Shown: in pieces, positions 35,879-43,810 of the stretch | How positions within the stretch are numbered: position 1 is the stretch's first letter | How the letters are laid out: every line of letters starts with the position of its first letter | From: Solihabitans fulvus | GTDB lineage: Bacteria; Actinomycetota; Actinomycetes; Mycobacteriales; Pseudonocardiaceae | Reading direction: 5' to 3' | Assembly: GCF_008386585.1 (NCBI RefSeq) | Contig: NZ_VUOB01000010.1 | Coordinates: 352,722-416,721, forward strand | Length of the DNA stretch: 64,000 nt | Program-made: the position numbers and the translations under genes | The notes under the pieces: model-generated | Database searches by the model: none | Seen by the model: the letters and a program-made list of their open reading frames with translations, nothing else | What the model was told of the DNA's origin: nothing

Positions 35879-37339
35879 TTAAGTCACCGACAGCAGGCGC
35901 TCGTCCGTCTCGAAGGTGCCGGTGCCGGACACCGCCGCGGCCACCACGCCGAGCCTGCGCACGGCGTCCACCAGCACCTCGCTCGGCAGCGCGTAGGGCA
36001 GCCGCAGACGACGCTCGAAGCCACCCTGCGCGCCGAACCGGCTGCCGGGGGCCAGCCGCAGCCCGTGGTTCTGCGCGACGACGGCGATCCTGGTGCTGAC
36101 GGGCGCGTCCAGTTCGCACCACACGCACAGCCCGCCGGCCGGCCGCCGCACGGTCCACTGTGGACAGTGCTCGCGCAGGCTCTCGATCATCACGTCCCGC
36201 TGCACGGCCAGCTCCGCCCTGCGTTGCCGCAGCGCGGGTTCCGGGTCCCGCATCAGCTCGGCGAGCACGAGTTGCTCGAAGACCGGCGAGCCGAGGTCTA
36301 CGGCCGTCCTGGTGGACATCAGGCGGTTGAGCAGTTCCGGCGAGGCGCGCACCCAGCCGACCCGCAGCCCGCCCCAGTGCGACTTGCTGGTCGAGCCGAT
36401 CGAGATGACCAGGTCCTCGGCGAAGGCCGCCATCGGCGGCGGGCCGTCCAGCGGATCGCCGTCGAGGTCGATCTCCACCAGCGCCTCGTCGATCACGACC
36501 GGCGTGCGGGACCTACGCAGCAGCGCGCCGAGCCGCTCCCGGCCCGCCGCGTCCAGCCGCAGCCCGGTCGGGTTGTGGAAGTCCACGATCAGGTAGGCCA
36601 GCCGGGGCGCCGCCTGGCGCAGGGCGGCCTCGATGCCGCCGAGGTCCCAGTCGTCGCGGTTGAGCGGCACCGGGACCGGGATGGCCGACACCGCGCGGAT
36701 CGCGTCCAGCGCGTTGGGGTAGGTCGGCTGCTCGACCAGCACCCGGTCGCCCGGCCCTACCAGCAGCCGCAGCGCCAGCACGAACGCGTGGTGGCCGCCG
36801 TTGGTGATCAGGATCTGGTCGGGGCTGGTCGGCAGGCCGCGCGCGGTGTACCGCTCGGCGACGCGTTCGCGCAGGTCGGGCAGGCCGTGTTCGTAGTAGC
36901 CGAGCTTGGCGAACTCCTCGGGCAGCCGGGGCCGCACCGCGTCGACGGCCGCGAGCAGCCCGGGAATCGCCGGCTGCGCGGCGCGCGCCAGGTCGATCAT
37001 CCCCTGGCCTTCCGCCGGGCCGTCGGGCAGCGTCATGCCGGCCCGGCCGGGCAGGGTGATCCACGAGCCCGCGCCGCGCCTGCTGGCGATCAGGCCGTCG
37101 GTGCGCAGCTGTTCCAGCGCCGCGGTCACCGTGGTGCGGCTGACCGGCAGCGACTCGGCCATCTCCCGCTCGGCCGGCAGCCGGGTGCCGGCCGGCAACT
37201 GGCCGTCGAGCACCAGCATGCGGATCGCGGCGGCCAGGTCGGCGGCGCCCTGCCGGGCGCCGCGCCTGCGCCACTCGCCGAGCAGCCGTGCGAGCCGCTG
37301 CCCCGATACGCGTCCACCTGGTGGGATGCCGGCGTTCAT
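35879..37339 (-). CDS. MocR-type regulator (GntR winged helix fused to PLP aminotransferase domain)
   Basis: 486 residues. The N-terminal GntR winged helix (about 30-100: LPAEREMAESLPVSRTTVTAALEQLRTDGLIASRRGAGSWI) is joined to a fold-type I aminotransferase-like domain with YLIVDFHNPTGLR, VVIDEALVEI and SIGSTSKSHWGGLRVGW, whose Lys would bind PLP. MocR proteins sense PLP or amino-acid adducts through this domain. It is divergent from a YczE-type membrane protein gene, a recurrent actinobacterial pairing, and the gap carries a GabR-like set of half-sites. Confidence 0.93.
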   Translation of the reverse strand: MNAGIPPGGRVSGQRLARLLGEWRRRGARQGAADLAAAIRMLVLDGQLPAGTRLPAEREMAESLPVSRTTVTAALEQLRTDGLIASRRGAGSWITLPGRAGMTLPDGPAEGQGMIDLARAAQPAIPGLLAAVDAVRPRLPEEFAKLGYYEHGLPDLRERVAERYTARGLPTSPDQILITNGGHHAFVLALRLLVGPGDRVLVEQPTYPNALDAIRAVSAIPVPVPLNRDDWDLGGIEAALRQAAPRLAYLIVDFHNPTGLRLDAAGRERLGALLRRSRTPVVIDEALVEIDLDGDPLDGPPPMAAFAEDLVISIGSTSKSHWGGLRVGWVRASPELLNRLMSTRTAVDLGSPVFEQLVLAELMRDPEPALRQRRAELAVQRDVMIESLREHCPQWTVRRPAGGLCVWCELDAPVSTRIAVVAQNHGLRLAPGSRFGAQGGFERRLRLPYALPSEVLVDAVRRLGVVAAAVSGTGTFETDERLLSVT

Positions 37340-37342
37340 GAA

Positions 37343-37381
37343 GCCAATTATTGCTCATTGGCTCTGGAAAACAAGGCCAAT
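37343..37381. promoter_or_regulatory. Candidate MocR operator: GCCAAT half-sites
   Basis: GCCAAT at 37343-37348 and 37376-37381 (same orientation, starts 33 bp apart) with ATTGGC, the inverted form, at 37357-37362. The first and second form GCCAAT-N8-ATTGGC. Two direct half-sites about three helical turns apart resemble known GabR sites. Confidence 0.65.
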
Positions 37382-37400
37382 CGACGTTCAGGATGGCCGC

Positions 37401-38045
37401 ATGGCCTCAGTCGACCTCACCCCGGTTTCCGTCAGGACCAGCCCGCTGCGCCGGCTGCCGCAGCTGTTCGGCGGCCTCGCGCTCTACGGCACCAGCATGG
37501 CGATGCAGATCCGCGCCACGCTCGGGCTCGACCCGTGGGACGTGCTGCACGAGGGCCTGACCAAGCGGATCGGCCTGAGCTTCGGCACCATCACCGCGAT
37601 CACCGGGGTCGCCGTGCTGCTCGCCTGGATCCCGCTGCGCCAGCGGCCGGGTGTCGGCACGGTCAGCAACGTGCTGCTCATCGCGCTGTCCGTGGACGCC
37701 GCGCTCGCCCTGCTGCCGGCCCCGACCGGGCTCGTGCCGAGGGGCGCGATGCTGGTGGCCGGCATCGCGCTCAACGCGGTCGCCAGCGCCGCCTACATCG
37801 GCGCGCGGCTCGGCCCCGGCCCCCGCGACGGCCTGATGACCGGCTTCGCCAGGCGGACCGGCCTGTCCATCCGGCTCGTGCGCACCAGCATCGAGGTGGC
37901 CGTGCTCGCCATCGGCTGGCTGCTCGGCGGCACCGTCGGCGTGGGCACCGTGATCTACGCGCTCGCGATCGGCCCGCTGGTCCAGCTGTTCCTGCCGCTG
38001 TTCACCTGGTCGGCGAAGACCAGGGACGCCGCGCTCTGCGGCTGA
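37401..38045 (+). CDS. YczE/YitT-like integral membrane protein
   Basis: 214 residues with about five membrane helices and the family sequence QIRATLGLDPWDVLHEGLTKRIGLSFGTITAITG near the N-terminus and GARLGPGPRDGLMTGFARRTGLSIRLVRTSIEV in the middle. Transport function suspected but unproven. The divergent MocR gene and shared operator suggest PLP- or amino-acid-linked control. Start ATG 37401. Confidence 0.9.
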   Translation: MASVDLTPVSVRTSPLRRLPQLFGGLALYGTSMAMQIRATLGLDPWDVLHEGLTKRIGLSFGTITAITGVAVLLAWIPLRQRPGVGTVSNVLLIALSVDAALALLPAPTGLVPRGAMLVAGIALNAVASAAYIGARLGPGPRDGLMTGFARRTGLSIRLVRTSIEVAVLAIGWLLGGTVGVGTVIYALAIGPLVQLFLPLFTWSAKTRDAALCG

Positions 38046-38057
38046 GTTTTAGGAGCT

Positions 38058-39257
38058 CTAGACCGGGTGCTCCACGTCGTGGCCGTGGATGAACGCGAGC
38101 TGGTCCGGCAGCGTGGCCAACCGCCGGTCGCGTTCCTCGGTCGCCGGGCCGTCTGGCACCTGGAAGCACTCGCCGTTGCGGCGCGAGCCGAGCTGGAGCT
38201 GCCTGGCCCTCGGCCGCCTGGCCGACTCGTAGGCGCGCAGCGCTGCGGCCACGTCGCCCGGCTCCGCCCCGGCCAGGCAATTGGCCAGCACGATGGCGTC
38301 CTCGATCGCCTGGTTCCCGCCCTGGCCGTGGTGCGGCAGCATCGGATGCGCGGCGTCGCCGAGCAACGTGATCCGCCCGAAGCTCCAGTGCGCCAACGGT
38401 TCCCGGTCATACAGCGCCCACCGGGAGATCTCGTCGACCGCGCCGAGCAGGGCGGTCACCACCGGGTTCCAGCCGGCGAACGCGGCGACCGCGTTGGCCG
38501 GATCGTCCTCGGCCACCCAGGACTCCAGCGTCCACCCCGGATCCGGGATCACCGCGAGGAAGTTGACCAGCCGCCCGCCGCTGACCGGGTAGGAGATCAG
38601 GTGCCGCCCCGGCCCAGGGAACAGCCACAGCGCCGGCCGCGCCGGGTCAAAGCCGAGCTCCGGCACCCGGGGCAGCCGGTCGACCGGGGCCAGCCCCCGG
38701 AAGCCGCTGGTGCCGGAGAACACCGCCGTGTCGGGCCCGGCGACGGTCGTCCTGATCGCCGAGTGCACCCCGTCCGCGCCAATCAGCACGTCCGCACGCG
38801 CCGTCGAGCCGTCCCGGAAGGACAGCTCGACCCCGTCGGCGTCCTGGGCGACCCCGGCGCAGGCGCGACCGAGCAGCACCTCGCCGCCGGCCGCCACGTA
38901 CGTGTCGCGCAGCACGCGCTGGAGGTCGCCCCGGTGCACGGTGTAGAACGGCGCGCCGAACAGGGACTCGTAGTGCGCGCCCATCTCGTGCGAACAGAAC
39001 GGCGTGCCGTCGGCCCAGCGGTGGAACTGGGCGCGCTCCGGCCGCACCGCGGTCTCCTCCAGCCGCTCGGTCGCGCCGAGGCGGGCCAGCAGCCTGCTGC
39101 CGTTCGCGCCGACGGCGATGCCGGCCCCCACGCTCGTCAGCGCGGTGGCCTGCTCGTAGACGCGCGCGTCGACGCCGCGCAGGCGCAACGCCGTGCCGAC
39201 GGCGAGCCCGCCGATCCCCGCCCCGACCACCGCGACCGACAACGGACGTCCAGCCAT
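38058..39257 (-). CDS. FAD-dependent aromatic-ring monooxygenase
   Basis: 399 residues, class A flavoprotein hydroxylase (salicylate or 6-hydroxynicotinate hydroxylase type). FAD motif GAGIGGLAVGTALR, the DG motif VLIGADGVHSAIR and the GD motif LLGDAAHPMLPHHGQGGNQAIEDA are all intact. Substrate not determined. The start is ATG 39257 with a GAGGGGG site upstream; a few upstream residues are possible. It stops 12 bases from the convergent YczE gene and is divergent from the PP2C-like gene. Confidence 0.9.
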   Translation of the reverse strand: MAGRPLSVAVVGAGIGGLAVGTALRLRGVDARVYEQATALTSVGAGIAVGANGSRLLARLGATERLEETAVRPERAQFHRWADGTPFCSHEMGAHYESLFGAPFYTVHRGDLQRVLRDTYVAAGGEVLLGRACAGVAQDADGVELSFRDGSTARADVLIGADGVHSAIRTTVAGPDTAVFSGTSGFRGLAPVDRLPRVPELGFDPARPALWLFPGPGRHLISYPVSGGRLVNFLAVIPDPGWTLESWVAEDDPANAVAAFAGWNPVVTALLGAVDEISRWALYDREPLAHWSFGRITLLGDAAHPMLPHHGQGGNQAIEDAIVLANCLAGAEPGDVAAALRAYESARRPRARQLQLGSRRNGECFQVPDGPATEERDRRLATLPDQLAFIHGHDVEHPV

Positions 39258-39340
39258 CGTGCACCCCCTCAACGCCGTGGCACCCGATCATGCCAGCACC
39301 CGGAATCCCTTGCCCTGACAGAAAACCTAGGCTTATGGCC

Positions 39341-40180
39341 ATGCCAAGGATCGAGACTGCCGAACGGGCCGGGGTCGGCCTCGACGGGGCCGAACGGCCG
39401 AGCGAGGACCGCGTGGTGGTGCTGCCGCACGCGGTGGTCCTGCTGGACGGCGCGACCGCCGTCCTGCCGGGGGCCCGCAGCGGCGGCTGGTACGCCGACC
39501 GGCTGTGCGTCGAGATCGGCGCACAGCTGCGGGACGACCCCGGCGGCGACCTCGCCGACCTGCTCGCCGAGGCGATCCGGCGGGTGGCGCTGGCACACGA
39601 CCTCGTGCCAGGTCAGTCGCCGTCCAGCACGGTCGCGATCCTGCGCTGGACGGAGACCACCGTGGACGCGCTGGTCCTCGCGGACAGCCCGATCGCGGTG
39701 TTCGACGGCGCCGGCACGCCCAGCCTGCTGGTCGACGGGCGGTTGGCCGGGCTGCCCCGGCACGGCGGCGGCTATCGGCAGCGGCTGCGCGCCGGGGCCG
39801 GCTACGGCGCGGACCACCTCGCCGCGGTGCGCGAGTCGGCGGCCAGGACCGGCACGCTGCGCAACCGGCCAGGCGGCTTCTGGGTCGCCGAGGCCGATCC
39901 GGCCGCGGCCCACCAGGCGATGCTGGCGAGCTGGCCAAGGGAGACGGTGGTGTCGGCGCTGCTGGCCACCGACGGGGTGTCCTGCGGGGTCGACGACTAC
40001 GGCGTGTTCGCCGACTGGTCGGCCGTGCGCGAGCTGGTCGCCGAGCGTGGCCCGGTGGCGGCCCTGGACGTGGTGCGGGAGGCCGAGCGGGCCGACCCCG
40101 ACGGCAGGCGGTGGCCGCGCCCGAAACGGCACGACGACCAGGCCCTGGTCCTGGTGCGCTTCGACGACGATGACGCATAG
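39341..40180 (+). CDS. PP2C-like serine/threonine phosphatase domain protein
   Basis: 279 residues. Motifs of the PPM fold are ERPSEDRVVVLPHAVVLLDGAT, ALVLADSPIAVFD, LLATDGVS and HDDQALVLVRF, placing metal-binding Asp residues at the expected sites. It may dephosphorylate Ser/Thr, though the sequence is short and diverged. ATG 39341 is preferred over ATG 39335 because TAGGCT (39328-39333) ends exactly seven bases before it, predicting a leaderless mRNA. Confidence 0.78.
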   Translation: MPRIETAERAGVGLDGAERPSEDRVVVLPHAVVLLDGATAVLPGARSGGWYADRLCVEIGAQLRDDPGGDLADLLAEAIRRVALAHDLVPGQSPSSTVAILRWTETTVDALVLADSPIAVFDGAGTPSLLVDGRLAGLPRHGGGYRQRLRAGAGYGADHLAAVRESAARTGTLRNRPGGFWVAEADPAAAHQAMLASWPRETVVSALLATDGVSCGVDDYGVFADWSAVRELVAERGPVAALDVVREAERADPDGRRWPRPKRHDDQALVLVRFDDDDA

Positions 40181-40214
40181 GGACGATGGCGCTTAGGTCT
40201 GCTGGGATGGTCCC

Positions 40215-41141
40215 GTGCGAGTCCTGATCACCGGCGCGACCGGCTATGTCGGCCACGCGGTCGTGCGCGAGCTGCTGGGCGCCGGGCACACGCCCCGCCT
40301 GCTGCTCCGCCCGACCACCGACTCGACCGCCGCCCAGATCGCCGGCACCGAGGTGGTGGTCGGCGACGTCCTCGACCGCGCCAGCCTGGCCGCCGCGGTC
40401 GAGGACGTCGACGCGGTCGTGCACCTGGCCGCGCTCGGCCGGGTGCGGGAGTCCTTCGAGCGGCCCGTCGAGTACTTCCGGGTGAACGTCGGCGGCACGC
40501 TGAACCTGTTGGACGCCATGGCCGACCGCGTTCCTCGGCTGGTGCTGGCCTCCACCGGCAGCGTCTACGGCGCGCCGGAGCGGCAGCCGATCACCGAGCT
40601 GGCCACGGTGGCACCGACCAACCCGTACGCGGCGTCGAAGGCTGCGGCCGAACAGGCGGTCCGCTGGGCCGCGCAGGCTGGCCAGGTCCGCGCGACGACG
40701 CTGCGCCTGTTCAACGTGGCCGGCGCGGCGCACGGCCGCGGCGACCCCGACGACAGCAGGGTGATCACCAGGACGGTGGCCGTCGCCGCGGGCCGGCTGC
40801 CCCGCCTCGACGTCTTCGGCGACGGCGCCTCGGTGCGCGACTTCGTCCACGTCGCGGACGTGGCCCGCGCGATAACCCTTGCCGCGCAAGCGGATCCGCC
40901 CGGCGGCCACGCGACCTACAATCTGGGCGCGAGCCAGGCGACGGTGACCGAGATCATCGACGCGGTGCGCAGGGTGACGGGCCGCGAGGTCCCGATCGAC
41001 CGGCACGCAGCGCGTCCCGGTGAGTCCCGGTGCCTGCGCGCCGACACCACGGCCATCCGGCGCGCCCTGTCCTGGCGCCCCACCCGGTCGACCCTGGAGG
41101 AGATCATCGCCAGCCAGTGGCAGGCGGAGCGCGCGGGATAA
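40215..41141 (+). CDS. NAD-dependent epimerase/dehydratase (extended SDR)
   Basis: 308 residues. The Rossmann motif ITGATGYVGHAVV, the Ser of LASTGSVYGAP, catalytic YAASK and the C-terminal NLGASQATVTEIIDAV region mark a UDP-sugar epimerase-like extended short-chain dehydrogenase (GalE-like). The sugar substrate cannot be assigned. Start GTG 40215, 34 bases after the PP2C-like gene. Confidence 0.88.
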   Translation: MRVLITGATGYVGHAVVRELLGAGHTPRLLLRPTTDSTAAQIAGTEVVVGDVLDRASLAAAVEDVDAVVHLAALGRVRESFERPVEYFRVNVGGTLNLLDAMADRVPRLVLASTGSVYGAPERQPITELATVAPTNPYAASKAAAEQAVRWAAQAGQVRATTLRLFNVAGAAHGRGDPDDSRVITRTVAVAAGRLPRLDVFGDGASVRDFVHVADVARAITLAAQADPPGGHATYNLGASQATVTEIIDAVRRVTGREVPIDRHAARPGESRCLRADTTAIRRALSWRPTRSTLEEIIASQWQAERAG

Positions 41142-41156
41142 GAACGGCGCGGGCGC

Positions 41157-41561
41157 CTAGCCCTGCTCGATGCGAACCAGGTTGCCGGCGGGGTCGCGCA
41201 TCGCGGCGTCGCGGACGCCCCACGACTGGCTGGCCGGCTCCTGGAGGACCTCGGCGCCGGGCGTCTCGGCGACCTTCCCGACGGTCGCGTCCAGGTCGCC
41301 GGAGCGGAACTGGATCATGTTCAGCACGCCCTTCGCGAGCAGGGCGGCGAGGGCGTCGCCGTCCTCCTTTGAGCGGCCGGCGTGCGGCTGCGACAGCACG
41401 ATCGCGACCTCGGGCTGGCTGTCGGTGACGAGGGTGATCCAGCGGAAGCCGCCGTGCTCGACCTCGTTGCGGACGGTCAGGCCGAGCGTGTCGCGGTAGA
41501 AGGCGAGGGCTGCGTCGGGATCGTCGACGAGGACATGGACGCCGCTGAGCGAAACGGTCAT
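41157..41561 (-). CDS. VOC-family (glyoxalase/dioxygenase fold) protein
   Basis: 134 residues with two beta-alpha-beta-beta-beta units (VHVLVDDPDAALAFYRDTLGLTV; FRSGDLDATVGKV to MRDPAGNLVRIEQ), ending in the usual metal-ligand Glu. Substrate unknown; such short members often act in detoxification or antibiotic sequestration. ATG 41561 lies seven bases after TAGTGT (41574-41569, minus strand), a probable leaderless promoter. An AraC regulator gene lies upstream on the same strand. Confidence 0.87.
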   Translation of the reverse strand: MTVSLSGVHVLVDDPDAALAFYRDTLGLTVRNEVEHGGFRWITLVTDSQPEVAIVLSQPHAGRSKEDGDALAALLAKGVLNMIQFRSGDLDATVGKVAETPGAEVLQEPASQSWGVRDAAMRDPAGNLVRIEQG

Positions 41562-41625
41562 GCCGTGGACACTAGGGGGGCGCGACAACGGATGCCCGAC
41601 GGATGCGGCACCGAAAACCGCGCCG

Positions 41626-42030
41626 TCACGCCCGGTCCCGCCTCGGCCGGGTCAGCACCATCGCCTGGCAGCCCGACATGAGGCGGAGGTCGCCGTGGTC
41701 GCTCGCCCGGTACGCGCTCGGCGTCTGCCCGACGAGCTGGGTGAACCGGGCGCTGAACGAGCCGAGGCTGGTGCAGCCGACCGCGAGGCAGACATCCGTC
41801 ACGCTCAGGTCGCCGCGCCGCAGCAGCGCCTTCGCCCGCTCGATGCGCCGCGTCATGAGGTAGGAGTACGGGGTCTCGCCGTATGCGTCGCGGAAGCGGC
41901 GGCTGAAGTGCCCGCTCGACATCAGGGCCGTGCGGGCGAGTGCGGACAGGTCGAGGGGCCGCGCGTACTCGCGATCCATCCGGTCGCGGGCCCGCCGCAG
42001 CCGCCGCAGCTCGTCGAGGTCGGGAGCCAT
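41626..42030 (-). CDS. AraC-family regulator, HTH domain only
   Basis: 134 residues consisting almost entirely of the two AraC helix-turn-helix motifs (LDLSALARTALMSSGHFSRRFRDAYGETPYSYLMTRRIERAKALL; VCLAVGCTSLGSFSARFTQLVGQTPSAYR). There is no sensor domain. Its neighbour on the same strand encodes a VOC protein; AraC/VOC pairs are common in actinomycetes, so the VOC gene is its probable target. Confidence 0.9.
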   Translation of the reverse strand: MAPDLDELRRLRRARDRMDREYARPLDLSALARTALMSSGHFSRRFRDAYGETPYSYLMTRRIERAKALLRRGDLSVTDVCLAVGCTSLGSFSARFTQLVGQTPSAYRASDHGDLRLMSGCQAMVLTRPRRDRA

Positions 42031-42100
42031 GCAGCCATTGTGCCCACCGGACCAAGCCCCGGCGACAAGGACGGGACACGGGACGACGAACGCGAAACAA

Positions 42101-42123
42101 CCCCGCCAAGATGCTTGACGGGG
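42101..42123 (-). terminator. Terminator of the tRNA cluster
   Basis: A 10-bp stem with a 3-nt loop (arms 42101-42110 and 42114-42123) is followed on the minus strand by TTGTTT. It lies 11 bases past the tRNA-Phe gene and is one of the few hairpins here with a real T-rich tail. Confidence 0.82.
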
Positions 42124-42133
42124 TTGTTGTTGC

Positions 42134-42210
42134 TGGTGGCCAGGGGCGGGGTCGAACCGCCGACCTACCGCTTTTCAGGCGGTCGCTCGTACCAACTGAG
42201 CTACCTGGCC
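42134..42210 (-). tRNA. tRNA-Phe (GAA)
   Basis: Cloverleaf read on the minus strand from 42210: acceptor GGCCAGG paired with CCTGGCC, anticodon stem ACCGC/GCGGT with loop CTGAAAA (anticodon GAA), T-loop GTTCGAC. Discriminator A and an encoded CCA end at 42134. Confidence 0.96.
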
Positions 42211-42244
42211 AAAAACGTCCGGCCAGATGACCGGCCGGACGTTG

Positions 42245-42321
42245 TGGCGACCTCGACGGGACTCGAACCCGCGACCTTCGCCGTGACAGGGCGACGCGCT
42301 AACCAACTGCGCCACGAGGCC
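42245..42321 (-). tRNA. tRNA-Asp (GTC)
   Basis: Acceptor GGCCTCG/CGAGGTC, anticodon stem TCGCC/GGCGA with loop CTGTCAC (anticodon GTC), T-loop GTTCGAG, discriminator G and encoded CCA at 42247-42245. Confidence 0.96.
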
Positions 42322-42345
42322 TTGTGGCATTTCCTTGCTGTGCCG

Positions 42346-42418
42346 TGCCCCCAACGGGATTCGAACCCGCGCTGCCGCCTTGAAAGGGCGGAGTCCTAGG
42401 CCGCTAGACGATGGGGAC
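42346..42418 (-). tRNA. tRNA-Glu (TTC)
   Basis: Acceptor GTCCCCA/TGGGGGC with one G-T pair, anticodon loop CTTTCAA (anticodon TTC), T-loop GTTCGAA, discriminator A. The CCA end is not encoded, unlike the two tRNAs that follow. It is first in the Glu-Asp-Phe cluster. Confidence 0.95.
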
Positions 42419-42491
42419 TCAATCCTCGAACAGCCCTGGGTGGGCCACCGAGAACCAGGCCCTCCAACGCTTGTCCGTTGGAAGCGATGCA

Positions 42492-42521
42492 AGCATATGA
42501 CATGAGTGCCCCGATCTCCAA
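42492..42521 (-). promoter_or_regulatory. Candidate tRNA-cluster promoter
   Basis: On the minus strand TTGGAG (42521-42516) and TATGCT (42497-42492) are 18 bp apart, about 75 bases before tRNA-Glu, in the least GC-rich part of the gap. Confidence 0.4.
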
Positions 42522-42554
42522 AACGGGGGTCCCCTATCGCGCTGACCTGCATGT

Positions 42555-43169
42555 TCAGCTCGACGACCACTCCGCCAGCCACTGCGGGGCGGCCAGACCG
42601 GGCAGCAGATAGCGCCAGACCTCGTGCATCCTGGCCGGGTACTCGGCGCAGCCGGACGTCGTGGTCGAGATGACCCGCGCGCCCATCACCGCGCCGCGCA
42701 GCACGCGCGCCGCTTCGCAGGGGTCGGCGTCGGCGCGCAGCTGGCCGCACCGCATCGCCTCGTCCAGCAGGTCCTCGAACACGCGCTGCCAGTCCCACGC
42801 CGGAACGGGCAGGCCGACCGGCGCGGCGGACTCCTCCTCGACCAGCCGCATGCCGGCCCGCAGCACCACGTCGCGCGCCAGCAGGCCGACCACCTCGTTG
42901 ACGATGCCCACGAGCGTCCGCAGCGGGTCGAGCCTGCGCGCCAGCCACTCGCGGCGCACCGAGGGCCACGCCTCGTCCTGCGCGCGCACCAGGGCCTCGG
43001 CGAGGGCCTCCTTGGACGAGAAGTGGAAGTAGAACGCGCCCTTGGTGAGGCCGCCGCGCTCCAGGATCGCGCTCAGCGGCGCGCCCGCGTACCCGACGCG
43101 GTCGAACTCCTCCGCCGCTGCCTGGAGGATGACCTCGCGAGTCACGCGAGCTCGGTGCTGCTGCGGCAT
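42555..43169 (-). CDS. TetR-family regulator resembling gamma-butyrolactone receptors (ScbR/ArpA group)
   Basis: 204 residues. The N-terminal helix-turn-helix RVTREVILQAAAEEFDRVGYAGAPLSAILERGGLTKGAFYFHFSSKEALAEALV matches the ScbR/ArpA pattern, including TKGA-YFHF-SKE. The C-terminal half (RDVVLRAGMRLVEEE; ARVISTTTSGCAEYPARM) fits the ligand-binding domain of this group. No butyrolactone synthase (AfsA) gene is nearby, so it may be an orphan receptor or answer antibiotics. An ARE-like site lies 216 bases upstream. Confidence 0.8.
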   Translation of the reverse strand: MPQQHRARVTREVILQAAAEEFDRVGYAGAPLSAILERGGLTKGAFYFHFSSKEALAEALVRAQDEAWPSVRREWLARRLDPLRTLVGIVNEVVGLLARDVVLRAGMRLVEEESAAPVGLPVPAWDWQRVFEDLLDEAMRCGQLRADADPCEAARVLRGAVMGARVISTTTSGCAEYPARMHEVWRYLLPGLAAPQWLAEWSSS

Positions 43170-43384
43170 GGCGACTCCGGCTCATGAGTCGACGCGATGC
43201 GACGACCCACCCTCCCCGATCAGCCGCCGCGTGCCAGAAGTTGATCTTCAGGCACCAACCAGAAGCTACCCCGTCACCCGATCCGGTGTACAGCACCGAC
43301 ACGGCGGCATCGCGCGCCCGTCCGGGGGCATTCGGTCACCCCTCGCCGGGAGCCGGCGCCCACTGAGTGGGACGCGTTGCCATA

Positions 43385-43406
43385 AAAGAGACCGATGGGT
43401 ATGTTT
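43385..43406. promoter_or_regulatory. ARE-like butyrolactone-receptor binding site
   Basis: AAAGAGACC and GGTATGTTT flank a 4-base centre; the arms are complementary at 7 of 9 positions. Read on the minus strand it has ACATACC...GGTCTCTTTT, close to autoregulatory elements bound by ScbR-like receptors (ACATACC...GGTTCTTTT, from memory). Confidence 0.55.
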
Positions 43407-43507
43407 CGCGGGTCGGCCTCGCCGTGGCGTGCCTCGGGGGGTGTGCGTCACGGTGCGGCCGCCGCGCGGGACGGGCTCGTCGAGACCGTCCCGGCGTGTG
43501 CTGGAGC

Positions 43508-43548
43508 AGGTGGGGGCCGTGGGCGAACCGCCCCGTCAACCCCCACCT
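43508..43548 (-). terminator. Hairpin after the 80-residue protein gene
   Basis: Perfect 9-bp arms AGGTGGGGG (43508-43516) and CCCCCACCT (43540-43548), 19 bases past the stop codon, with further partial pairing inside the loop. Confidence 0.5.
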
Positions 43549-43567
43549 CCTCCGTGCGGCCGCCGCC

Positions 43568-43810
43568 CTACCGCTGCACGGACGGCGTCTCACCGCCGTC
43601 CCCCGGCGACAGGCCCAACATGTCGAGCAGCAGCCGACAGTCCTCGGCTCCCAGTGCCCCTCGGGCGACGGCGAGTCGCGCGCGATGCACCTGCTCGTCC
43701 GAGATGCGCGATGGCTCCCCGGTTCGTTGGGCCGGCACGCTCGCACCCGGCCTCGCCAAGGTCTCGTCCTGCTGCCACAGGAACTTCCGAACTTCTAGGG
43801 ACCCGCTCAT
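43568..43810 (-). CDS. Hypothetical protein, 80 residues
   Basis: Not recognised. ATG 43810 has a strong GGGGAGG site five bases upstream. The N-terminus (MSGSLEVRKFLWQQDETLARPG) is followed by a helical part SDEQVHRARLAVARGALGAEDCRLLLDMLGL. No membrane helix or signal peptide. A small cytosolic protein, possibly regulatory. Confidence 0.6.
   Translation of the reverse strand: MSGSLEVRKFLWQQDETLARPGASVPAQRTGEPSRISDEQVHRARLAVARGALGAEDCRLLLDMLGLSPGDGGETPSVQR

Larger units (their letters stand above)
43170..43567. other. Intergenic region, 400 bp
   Basis: No convincing gene on either strand. It holds the ARE-like site (43385-43406), a short hairpin CGGGACGG/CCGTCCCG (43467-43493) and a hairpin just after the next gene. 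The long space before the TetR gene suggests an extended regulatory leader. Confidence 0.55.

Noticed and set aside
42134..42418. Mobile-element attachment site at the tRNA genes
   Set aside because: No integrase, and I saw no second copy of a tRNA 3' end in the window.
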